A stretch of DNA of 15,802 nt, taken from Clostridiales bacterium UBA8153. Lineage in GTDB: Bacteria > Bacillota > Sulfobacillia > UBA8153. The stretch is taken from positions 1-15,802 of the forward strand of contig DMHJ01000162.1 in NCBI GenBank assembly GCA_003449495.1. The letters run 5' to 3'. Of this stretch, positions 6,251-12,600 are shown one piece after another. A model generated the notes under the pieces. That model worked only from the letters and a program-made list of their open reading frames with translations. It was not told the DNA's origin and did not search any database. The translations under genes and the position numbers were made by a program. How positions within the stretch are numbered: position 1 is the first letter of the stretch; the number at the start of each line of letters is the position of its first letter.

Positions 6251-7246
6251 ATGAAGACGGGCAAGCTGGAACCGCAAGGTTTGGAGCGACTGGTATTCAC
6301 CCGCACCGGGGCGTATCGCCCCGAGGTGGTCCTCGGCCCCCGGGTGGGGGAAGACAGCGCTGCCCTGGACCTGGAGGGGGAGCTCACCGTGGTGACGGTG
6401 GATCCCATCACCGGGGCGGACACCGGGGCGGGAGCTTTGGCCGTTCACGTAACCTGCAACGACCTGGCCGCCACCGGCGCCGAGCCGGTGGCCGTGCTCT
6501 TGACCCTGCTACTCCCGACCACGGCCGGAGAGGCCCTGGTGGAGGAGATTATGGAGAGTGCCCACCGGGCCGCCCTGCAGCTGGGGGTGGCGCTGGTAGG
6601 CGGGCATACTGAGTTCACCCCGGGTCTTACCCAGACGGTGGTGTGCGCCGCTGCCGTGGGCCGGGCTCCCCGGCCCAGGCTCCTACCATCGGGCGGGGCC
6701 CGGCCCGGCGATGCCCTGGTGCTGGTGGGCGAGGCGGGCATGGAAGGTACGGCCATTCTGGCCCACGACTTTGCCGGCGTACTGGGGGCGCGGTTGGGCG
6801 AGGTCGCCCTGCGTGAGGCTCAAGCCTACGACGGGCGCGTCAGTGTGGTCCGGTCCGCCCTGGATGCCGCGGCGTCGGGCGCTACTGCCCTGCACGATGT
6901 GACTGAAGGCGGCGTTCTGGGCGCATCCTACGAAATGGCACTGGCCGCCGGTGCCGGACTGGTGGTGGACACCGGTGCCATTCCGGTGGGTGAGGTGACC
7001 CGCCAAATCGCCCGGCTGGCCGCCATCGATCCCTTCTACCTGATCTCCAGCGGCGCGTTGCTCATTGCCGCTCCCGACGGTGAGGGCATGGTGGCCTCCC
7101 TCCGGGCCCGGGGGCACGCGGCCGCGGTCATCGGGCGTTTCACCTCTGGGGGCATGCGGCTTACCTGCGGGACGGCACTGGGACCGCCCGGTGCCGACGA
7201 GCTGTGGCGGGCCCGGCGGCAACTGGAACGCCTAAGCAGTAGCTGA
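6251..7246 (+). CDS. PurM/HypE-like AIR-synthase family protein
   Basis: A 331-residue protein of the AIR synthase superfamily (PurM, PurL, SelD, ThiL, HypE), whose members bind ATP and phosphorylate or activate a small molecule or peptide. Visible motifs are GEDSAALD (33-40), DPITGA (51-56), NDLAATGA (70-77) and GGHTEFTPG (117-125), then the C-terminal domain with LHDVTEGGVLGA. It most resembles HypE-like proteins, but the C-terminus ends in ERLSSS without the PRIC cysteine that true HypE carbamoylates and dehydrates, so hydrogenase maturation is not supported. The ATG follows AGGAG (6241-6245) by 5 nt and the upstream stop by 1 bp, so it is co-translated with the ECF S component. A kinase acting on the imported compound is a plausible but unproven role. 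Confidence 0.7.
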   Translation: MKTGKLEPQGLERLVFTRTGAYRPEVVLGPRVGEDSAALDLEGELTVVTVDPITGADTGAGALAVHVTCNDLAATGAEPVAVLLTLLLPTTAGEALVEEIMESAHRAALQLGVALVGGHTEFTPGLTQTVVCAAAVGRAPRPRLLPSGGARPGDALVLVGEAGMEGTAILAHDFAGVLGARLGEVALREAQAYDGRVSVVRSALDAAASGATALHDVTEGGVLGASYEMALAAGAGLVVDTGAIPVGEVTRQIARLAAIDPFYLISSGALLIAAPDGEGMVASLRARGHAAAVIGRFTSGGMRLTCGTALGPPGADELWRARRQLERLSSS

Positions 7247-7272
7247 AACTGGAACGAAAGATCAGGTATACT
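7243..7272 (+). promoter_or_regulatory. Weak promoter candidate for the 7296-8981 cluster
   Basis: CTGAAA (7243-7248, four of six), an 18-bp spacer and TATACT (7267-7272, five of six) lie just upstream of the membrane-protein gene. The -10 is good and the -35 weak. It overlaps the end of the preceding gene, so readthrough from the ECF operon is also possible. Confidence 0.35.
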
Positions 7273-7295
7273 AGTGTCGGGGGAGGTGTGCAACG

Positions 7296-8123
7296 GTGTG
7301 GCTTTTCGGGATCCTGGGGGCCTTCGTGGTCCTGGTCTGGCTGGTCATCATGGGACTGGTGCATGTGTCCTCCCGCTACCACCATTCCCGGCTTAGCCGG
7401 CGGGTCATGGCCGTAGAAGCGGTACTCAGCTTGGCGCTGGCCGTTACGTACACCCAGAACCAGGTGCCGCTGCCCTCTCCCTGGCCCCAACTGCTCAGCC
7501 TGCCGCTGGCCCTGGCGCTGTTTGCCGGGATGAGCACGGTCACCGTGCTTGCGTGGCGCTTCAGGCTGCAAGGTTCCTTCGATGCCCAGATCGCCCAGTT
7601 GGAGCAGAAGGAAAGCGCCCTCCTCCAGGAGCTGGACGGGATTCGAGACCGTGTACATACGGAGGCTCTCAGGCTACGCGAGACAGAAACTCAGGACAAG
7701 AAGTCCCACGACCGGACCGCGCGGTTGCGCCACATCATCAACCAGTGGCAGCAGGAACCGGGGGTGGCCCGCATCCGTTCACTGCGCACCGCCGAGTGGG
7801 CCGAGCAGTACCGGGCGATGAGTGCCGATGGGCTGCAGGCGCGGCGTGAGGAATTGATGGCCGAAGCGGAGGCGGCCCGGGGCGCCCGGGACTCCGAGCG
7901 CGAGACCCAGATCAACGTGGAGCTGTCGGTCATAGAGCTGGTGGTGCTGGAAAAAGACCGGGATACGGTGGTGCCCGGGAGTGCCGGTCCGAGCGCGCAG
8001 CTGGTGGACCGGCTCTTGGCCCGTCAAGATGAGATAGCCGCTACGCTGGCGTCGGTGCGACAGGAGCTGGCAACCTGGCGGCGGAAGAAGGCGGATTATC
8101 TGGCTCAGAAGCTAAAACTTTAG
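7296..8123 (+). CDS. Membrane-anchored coiled-coil protein of unknown function
   Basis: I do not recognise this 275-residue protein. It has three hydrophobic segments (about 2-24, 38-53 and 65-87), then a long charged region rich in Gln, Glu, Arg and Ala with heptad-like spacing (about 94-135 and again 175-270), consistent with a cytoplasmic coiled coil anchored in the membrane. No catalytic motif or signal-peptidase site is seen. The GTG start at 7296 is preceded by GGGGGAGGTG about 9 nt upstream. It lies 12 bp before the DUF1257 gene, whose ribosome binding site starts at its stop, so it is probably expressed with the DUF1257/DUF2997 genes and could tether that system to the membrane; this is inference from position only. 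Confidence 0.7.
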   Translation: MWLFGILGAFVVLVWLVIMGLVHVSSRYHHSRLSRRVMAVEAVLSLALAVTYTQNQVPLPSPWPQLLSLPLALALFAGMSTVTVLAWRFRLQGSFDAQIAQLEQKESALLQELDGIRDRVHTEALRLRETETQDKKSHDRTARLRHIINQWQQEPGVARIRSLRTAEWAEQYRAMSADGLQARREELMAEAEAARGARDSERETQINVELSVIELVVLEKDRDTVVPGSAGPSAQLVDRLLARQDEIAATLASVRQELATWRRKKADYLAQKLKL

Positions 8124-8135
8124 GGGGGAGCCGGC

Positions 8136-8576
8136 ATGAGCCACATCACTACCTTGAAGACCAAGATCAAGCTGGAAACGGCGCTCCTGGCCGGTCATGA
8201 GGTGGAAGAGGATCCGGGCTGGGAGCTTTTGGACCAGGCGGTCAAGACGGCGGCCGCCGAGTTGGGCGGTGAACTCACCACCGGCATCCGCGACTATTAC
8301 GGCCGCCGCCTACGCTGCGACTGGGGGATGGTTACCCCGGATTCTCCCCGGGGAGTGGGGGTCAAGATCTCGCGAGATTCCGGCCAAGTTACCTTTGTGT
8401 ACGATGCCTACGGTTGTGATGAGCGCGCCATCCAGAGGATCTGCGACACCATCGTCCAGAGCTATACTTCGCTGGCTGTGGCCGCCGCCTTGCGCAGCCT
8501 CAACTATGCGGTAGAATTCGAAGAGGAGAGCCACCCGGTCGACGGCCGCAAGATCTTAGTGCGCGGGGTGTTGTGA
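8136..8576 (+). CDS. DUF1257 (Ycf35-like) protein
   Basis: A 146-residue protein starting MSHITTLKTKIK, the hallmark opening of DUF1257, the family of the plastid/cyanobacterial Ycf35 protein. The middle reads as beta strands (RRLRCDWGMVTP, GVGVKISRDSGQVTFVYDAYG) and the C-terminal half as helices (RAIQRICDTIVQSYTSLAVAAALRSLNYAVEFEEE), as in the family. Cys61, Cys94 and Cys103 are present. Function is not established for the family. GGGGGGAG (8123-8130) gives a strong ribosome binding site. Its stop TGA shares a base with the ATG of the DUF2997 gene (TGATG), which implies translational coupling. A Ycf46-like AAA+ gene lies downstream beyond a transposon, matching the DUF1257-DUF2997-AAA+ grouping expected for this family. 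Confidence 0.72.
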   Translation: MSHITTLKTKIKLETALLAGHEVEEDPGWELLDQAVKTAAAELGGELTTGIRDYYGRRLRCDWGMVTPDSPRGVGVKISRDSGQVTFVYDAYGCDERAIQRICDTIVQSYTSLAVAAALRSLNYAVEFEEESHPVDGRKILVRGVL

Positions 8577-8818
8577 TGAGCCGGAAGATAAACGTAAGCG
8601 TTGACCGGCGTGGGCAGGTCAAGACCGATTTCGTGGGCTTTCCAGGGGAGGACTGCTTCGATGAGGCAGACAACTTGCTGCGGGCCCTGCGACACTTCGG
8701 GGTCCAAGTGGTCTCCGCCGATACCGTCCGCAAGTCTGCCTCCCAGACCGAGGCAGAACGCGCCGGCCTGGCCGATATCGAACGCCGGCGAAACCCCGTC
8801 AAATCCTCCGGGGACTAG
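8576..8818 (+). CDS. DUF2997 family small protein
   Basis: An 80-residue protein with a beta-hairpin KINVSVDRRGQVKTDFVGF, then GEDCFDEADNLLRALRHFG, which fits DUF2997: a short strand pair, a GxxC with a conserved-looking cysteine (Cys27) and an amphipathic helix. A charged tail of about 30 residues follows. DUF2997 genes typically accompany DUF1257 genes; no biochemical role is known. The ATG at 8576 overlaps the DUF1257 stop by one base. A GTG one codon upstream is possible but lies inside the overlap. The small acidic domain with a single invariant-type Cys would suit a substrate, adaptor or carrier for an AAA+ partner; this is speculation. Confidence 0.65.
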   Translation: MSRKINVSVDRRGQVKTDFVGFPGEDCFDEADNLLRALRHFGVQVVSADTVRKSASQTEAERAGLADIERRRNPVKSSGD

Positions 8819-8843
8819 GGGCTCCGGGGTCCCTCGAAACCAT

Positions 8844-8981
8844 GTGGTCGAAGTGTACATTGGCGGGCGGGACCTGGAGATCTATGACCGCAACGGCGTG
8901 GCGGCCACCCCGGCGATCCTGGCGGCACTAGCGCGCTGGGGTATCAAGGCGGACCGGGTGCTCTCCTCACCGTGCGGCTAG
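8844..8981 (+). CDS. Small orphan ORF, 45 residues, next to DUF2997
   Basis: A GTG-initiated frame encodes 45 residues beginning MVEVYIGGRDLEIYDRNG, then an Ala-rich helix (PAILAALARWGI) and a terminal SSPCG with Cys44 as penultimate residue. I do not recognise it. It looks like real coding sequence: strand-turn-strand then helix, resembling in outline the DUF2997 protein just upstream, and starting 25 bp after its stop. The only ribosome-binding-like stretch (CCGGGG, 8824-8829) is about 14 nt away, so initiation is uncertain; GTG 8853 is another choice. It ends before the AT-richer transposon begins. It could be a fourth component of the module, a DUF2997-like duplicate, or chance. Confidence 0.4.
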   Translation: MVEVYIGGRDLEIYDRNGVAATPAILAALARWGIKADRVLSSPCG

Positions 8982-9032
8982 ACGCCTGAGCCTTCCTGTT
9001 GGATCTGGGGTGGAGAGCTGCTCCTCGTGTTC

Positions 9033-9061
9033 TTAACTTTTCGATGTTTTTATGGTAAACT
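9033..9061 (+). promoter_or_regulatory. Transposase promoter, apparently leaderless
   Basis: TTAACT (9033-9038), a 17-bp spacer and TAAACT (9056-9061) with an extended TG (9053-9054). Transcription would begin at about 9068, exactly at the tnpA ATG, and no Shine-Dalgarno site precedes that ATG. Confidence 0.5.
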
Positions 9062-9067
9062 AGGCTT

Positions 9068-9636
9068 ATGAAACTATCAACTTGGGCACGCAGTCAGGGC
9101 ATTACTTATAGGACGGCATATCGCTGGTTCAAAAGCGGCAACCTTCTGATTGAGGCTAGGCAGATGCCTACCGGTACGATCCTAGTGTTTCCACCGGACG
9201 AAAAGAAGCTTGCTGGCTTTGGGCTTTACGCCCGGGTGCCTGGCCACGATCAAAAAGCCGATTTAACACGACAACTGGGTCGATTGGTTGAATTTGCTGC
9301 CCATAATCAAATGAGGGTAACCAAGACGGTTTCCGGAATTGGTTCCGGGCTTAACGGACGTCGCCCGAAACTGCTCAGCTGCTGAGCGATACCAAGATTG
9401 CCGGTATTGTGGTTGAGCACCGCGATCGACTGGCCCGCTTTGGCTCCGAGTATATTGAAGCTAGCCTGCAAGCTTCTGGAAGACGCTTAATCGTGGTTGA
9501 CCAGAGCGAACTGAAGGATGATTTGGTTCAAGATATGATTGACGTGCTAGTATGGTTCTGTGCCCGACTGTATGGGAAACCTGCCGCTAAGAACAAAGCC
9601 AAAAAGGCGATGGATGTGATTCAGGGTGCAGATTAA
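9068..9636 (+). pseudogene. tnpA: IS607 TnpA serine recombinase, frameshifted and catalytically mutated
   Basis: The N-terminal MerR-like helix-turn-helix (MKLSTWARSQGITYRTAYRW) and the recombinase domain (YARVPGHDQKADL, SGLNGRRPKLL) identify IS607-type TnpA. The catalytic serine that follows YARV in this family is Pro58 here. The frame then meets TGA at 9383-9385; from 9379 the next frame continues without loss as LLSDTKIAGIVVEHRDRLARFGSEYIEASL and ends at 9636. Loss of one base near 9374-9379 explains this. The two lesions together make the protein inactive for recombination. The last 11 bases overlap the tnpB start, as in intact IS607 copies. Confidence 0.85.
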
Positions 9637-10720
9637 TAAGGCCTACCGGTATGAGCTTAACCCAAACCATGGCCAACTGATGGCGCTGGCAAAACATGCC
9701 GGTTGTGCTCGGTATGCCTATAACTGGGGGCTGGCCCAACGGATTGCTCTGTATAACCGAGAGAAGCAATCAACCACGGCCATTACCCAGCATAAGGAAT
9801 TGAATCGGCTGAAAAAGACGGAGCTGCCTTGGATGTACGAAGTATCCAAATGTGCTCCCTAAGAAGCCTTGCGAGATTTGGAGCAAGCTTTTGCTCATTT
9901 CTTTCGTGGGTTGAAACAAAAGCCACGGGCGGGTTTTCCGCGCTTCAAAAAGAAAGGGCGGCATGACAGCTTCAGGTTATCCGGCATTACTAAGGTATTG
10001 GAGAAAAGCGTGCAGCTGCCACGGCTGGGAAAGCTAAGACTGAAGGAAGTACCCGTCACTACGGGCAGAATTCTTTCCGCAACGGCAAGCAAGGAAGCGG
10101 GCACATGGTTTGTAAGCCTGGCCGTGGAGACGGAGATTCCTGTTCCTATCCAGGGCGAAATCGTAGTCATCGACCTGGGCCTTACAGCTTTCGCTACCTT
10201 GTCCAACGGCGAAAAGCTCACGGCCCCGAAGCCGTTAGCTAAACACTTGCGACGACTTCGCCGCCGGTCAAAGGAACACTCACGTAAGCAGAAAGGCAGC
10301 AACAACCGAAAGAAAAGCGCCGTGCAGCTAGCACGGTTACATAGAAAAATACGCAATGTCCGTCAGGACTTTTTGCACAAGCTAACCACCACTCTTGCGA
10401 AAACCAAGCAGGAGCTAGTGTTGGAAAGCTTGAACGTCAGTGGCATGGTACAAAACGGAAAGTTATCCCGTGCCATTGCGGACGTAGGCTGGAGCGAATT
10501 CAGAAGACAGCTAGGGTACAAGACTAGGTGGTACGGCAGCACACTCACGTTTGCTGGTAGATTCCTAGCCACCAGCAAGCTGTGTTCCGGGTGCGGCTAT
10601 CAGCTTGAGGAGCTGCCTTTAGCTGTCAGAACGTGGCTTTGTCCTGAATGCGGCGCCAGCCATGACCGAGATATAAACGCCGCGATGAATCTTAGGAAAA
10701 TGGCAGTAACCGCCGCCTAA
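9626..10720 (+). pseudogene. tnpB: TnpB RNA-guided nuclease with one premature stop
   Basis: Read through one TAA (9860-9862), this is a full-length 364-residue TnpB, the omega-RNA-guided ancestor of Cas12. GTG 9626 starts MQINKAYRYELNPNHGQL, followed by the usual CARYAYNWGLAQR. The stop replaces codon 79 in KCAP*EALRDLE, where relatives have Gln, so a CAA to TAA change is likely. RuvC residues are all kept: Asp183 (VIDLGLTAFATL), Glu267 (LVLESLNVSG) and Asp349 (DRDINAA), spaced as in ISDra2 TnpB (191/278/361). The zinc ribbon CSGCG...CPECG is intact. Without readthrough only a 78-residue stub or an internally initiated fragment from TTG 9869 would be made. The good preservation indicates recent inactivation. 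Confidence 0.88.
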
Positions 10721-10729
10721 GTTTCAGTA

Positions 10730-10794
10730 CCGGGAGTTCCCCGGGAATGCACGCCTGTGGAGAGTATCGGTTGCGAACTCGATGAAGCAGGAAG
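10730..10794 (+). ncRNA. Omega-RNA (reRNA) 3' scaffold of the IS607-type TnpB
   Basis: The 74 bp after the tnpB stop carry a CCGGG/CCCGG hairpin (10730-10744), the segment CGCCTGTGGAG (10752-10762), a bulged hairpin ATCGGTT...AACTCGAT (10766-10783) and GAAGCAGGAAG (10784-10794). This resembles the scaffold that TnpB elements transcribe across their right end. The guide would then be the flanking host bases from about 10795. The scaffold probably extends upstream into the tnpB coding sequence. The boundary is inferred from remembered similarity to other elements. Confidence 0.6.
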
Positions 10795-10815
10795 TTCTAC
10801 AAGACATATTCGTCT

Positions 10816-12537
10816 ATGAAGAATGGAACGGTAACTCTGGAGGTGGCACGCCTGGCCCGCAATGAGTTTCTGAACACGTCCTGGATAGAAAACGGCATGG
10901 TCAAACGCAAGAGCAACTACTCGCCGGTGGTGTGCTTTGAGACCAGCGACCCCAAGCGCTTTCTGCAGTTGAAGGAGTATCTCCTCACCCAGGCGGAAAC
11001 CAAGAATGCCGAAGCCTTCTTCATCTACGACCAGTGGGAAGGTTTGGGGCGGCTGAGCTTAGGTCCGTCCGGCCCCGTGCAGGAGGCGTATCGCAAGCGG
11101 CCTTCCGGGGGTTCCACCATGATCCAGCGGGTGCGTGGGGAGGAAGGGGTGGAGCTACAGAACCTCAAGGCCGTCCTCAAGGAAGTCGACGTCTACCTTA
11201 AGAACCAGCGTACCGTCTTCATCATCCAGAACATTTCCGAGGTTCGCGAGTGGGAGACGGGATTCCAGAGCGCCCTGCGGGCCTGGGCCATCGATCCCCG
11301 GATCATCACCAGAAACTCCTCCATCATCATCCTCACCGGCGATGTGGTCTCCCTCTTGGACGCATTCACCCGGGAGCTGGTGGTCACCATTTCCGTGGAT
11401 GCTTCATCTGCTTCGGAGAGGTACAGCCTTATCGATCTCACCGCCAGGGAACTGGGAATACCGCTGGCGCGCCAGTCCGCCATGGAGCTGGAGGTGGCCA
11501 CCGCCGGGCTCAACCTGCACCAAGTGGAGAGCATCCTCCTGGAAAGCTACAACCGCCGCCGTAGCTTTGACATGTCGCTCATCAAGGACCTCAAATCGGA
11601 ACTGGTGAAGCGCTCGGGCATCCTGGAAGTGACCGAGCCCACAGCCTCCTTTGCCGATATCGGCGGGTACCAGGCCATCAAGGACTTCATCGTCAAGTAC
11701 ATCATCAACGTCCTCCGCTACCCCGAGCGGGCCCGGCGGTTCGGCCTGCCCTTGCCCAAGGGCATGCTGTTCTTTGGACCGCCGGGCACCGGCAAGAGCC
11801 TGTTTGCCAAGGCTTTGGCCACGGAAATCCAGCTGCCCTTTATCAACCTGGTCACCGAGAACATCTACTCCAAGTGGCTGGGTGAGTCCGGGCAGAACAT
11901 GAAGAACGCCATCCAGCTGGCCGAGAAGATGTCGCCGGCCATCGTATTCGTAGACGAGATCGACCGGTTCGGCAAGCGCTCTTCCGCGGACACCGGGTCG
12001 GGCGGCGAGGAGACCAAACGCGTCTTCTCCCAGTTTCTCGAGTGGCTGGGACGTCCGGAGCGGGAGGCCATCATCGTCGGCACCACCAACGTGCCCGAGC
12101 ACCTGGACGAGGCCTTCACCCGCACCGGGCGGTTCGACTACAAGATCCCGTTCCTCTATCCCGGGTCCCGGGCGCGACTGGACGTCCTCCTGGTCCACCT
12201 GGGGCTCAACCCGGCCAGCAAGAAAGTTGCGGTGCCCCTGGGCATGGACCGGGAGGACCTGGTACGCTTCCTGGAGCAGGAGATCGTCACCCTCACCAAG
12301 AACTTCTCCTGCGCCGAGCTGGAAGAGCTGGTTACCCGGGCCAAGCGGGTGGCGTTCGATCGCGCGGCCGAGGGGTTGTCCAAGGACGATTTTCTCCACG
12401 CGGCCGAGAGCTTCCGCATCGACGTGCAGCATCGCCGGGAGGTAATCAGCGAGTGCCTGTCCCAGGCACGCCGCTTCACCGACGACCAGACCTTTCTCGA
12501 CTCGGTAGAGCGGGAGATGGAGGTGAAGCGCGCCTGA
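10816..12537 (+). CDS. Ycf46-like AAA+ ATPase
   Basis: A 573-residue AAA+ protein. The first 270 residues hold a degenerate ATPase-like domain (QRTVFIIQNISEV, NSSIIILTGDV, then an arm with ERYSLIDLTAREL and GLNLHQVESILLESY), as in the Ycf46 family of plastids and cyanobacteria. The C-terminal AAA+ module has Walker A GPPGTGKS (321-328), Walker B IVFVDEID (376-383), sensor-1 GTTN (422-425) and a TGRFD arginine-finger segment (437-441), all intact. The lid continues to EMEVKRA. Such ATPases remodel proteins, but the client is unknown. ATG 10816 lies only about 21 bp beyond the transposon end and has no clear ribosome binding site, so the insertion may have separated it from its promoter and from the DUF1257/DUF2997 genes. 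Codon use is again GC-rich, like the genes before the transposon. Confidence 0.82.
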   Translation: MKNGTVTLEVARLARNEFLNTSWIENGMVKRKSNYSPVVCFETSDPKRFLQLKEYLLTQAETKNAEAFFIYDQWEGLGRLSLGPSGPVQEAYRKRPSGGSTMIQRVRGEEGVELQNLKAVLKEVDVYLKNQRTVFIIQNISEVREWETGFQSALRAWAIDPRIITRNSSIIILTGDVVSLLDAFTRELVVTISVDASSASERYSLIDLTARELGIPLARQSAMELEVATAGLNLHQVESILLESYNRRRSFDMSLIKDLKSELVKRSGILEVTEPTASFADIGGYQAIKDFIVKYIINVLRYPERARRFGLPLPKGMLFFGPPGTGKSLFAKALATEIQLPFINLVTENIYSKWLGESGQNMKNAIQLAEKMSPAIVFVDEIDRFGKRSSADTGSGGEETKRVFSQFLEWLGRPEREAIIVGTTNVPEHLDEAFTRTGRFDYKIPFLYPGSRARLDVLLVHLGLNPASKKVAVPLGMDREDLVRFLEQEIVTLTKNFSCAELEELVTRAKRVAFDRAAEGLSKDDFLHAAESFRIDVQHRREVISECLSQARRFTDDQTFLDSVEREMEVKRA

Positions 12538-12538
12538 T

Positions 12539-12558
12539 GCCGTCTTTACGATGACGGC
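12539..12558 (+). other. Hairpin after the AAA+ gene
   Basis: GCCGTC (12539-12544) and GACGGC (12553-12558) form a 6-bp stem with an 8-nt loop directly after the AAA+ stop. Only TTCGCC follows, with no T-run, so it is a weak terminator or attenuator candidate before the deacetylase gene. Confidence 0.3.
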
Positions 12559-12600
12559 TTCGCCTTCGCAGGTCACTCCGGCGCCGACGGGAGTAGCGCG

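Larger units (their letters stand above)
9033..10794 (+). mobile_element. Degenerate IS607-family element
   Basis: Contains a serine-recombinase TnpA and an overlapping TnpB in the IS607 order, an own promoter at the left and an omega-RNA-like end at the right. Its base composition is visibly more AT-rich than the flanks, pointing to recent transfer. The left boundary is only bracketed between 8982 and 9033, since IS607 elements lack terminal inverted repeats and obvious target duplications. The right end is placed after GAAGCAGGAAG (10784-10794). Both genes carry inactivating lesions, so the copy is probably immobile. It separates the DUF1257/DUF2997 genes from the AAA+ gene. Confidence 0.8.

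Noticed and set aside
6251..7246. Assignment as HypE, hydrogenase maturation
   Set aside because: The essential C-terminal cysteine motif is absent and no hydrogenase gene is nearby.
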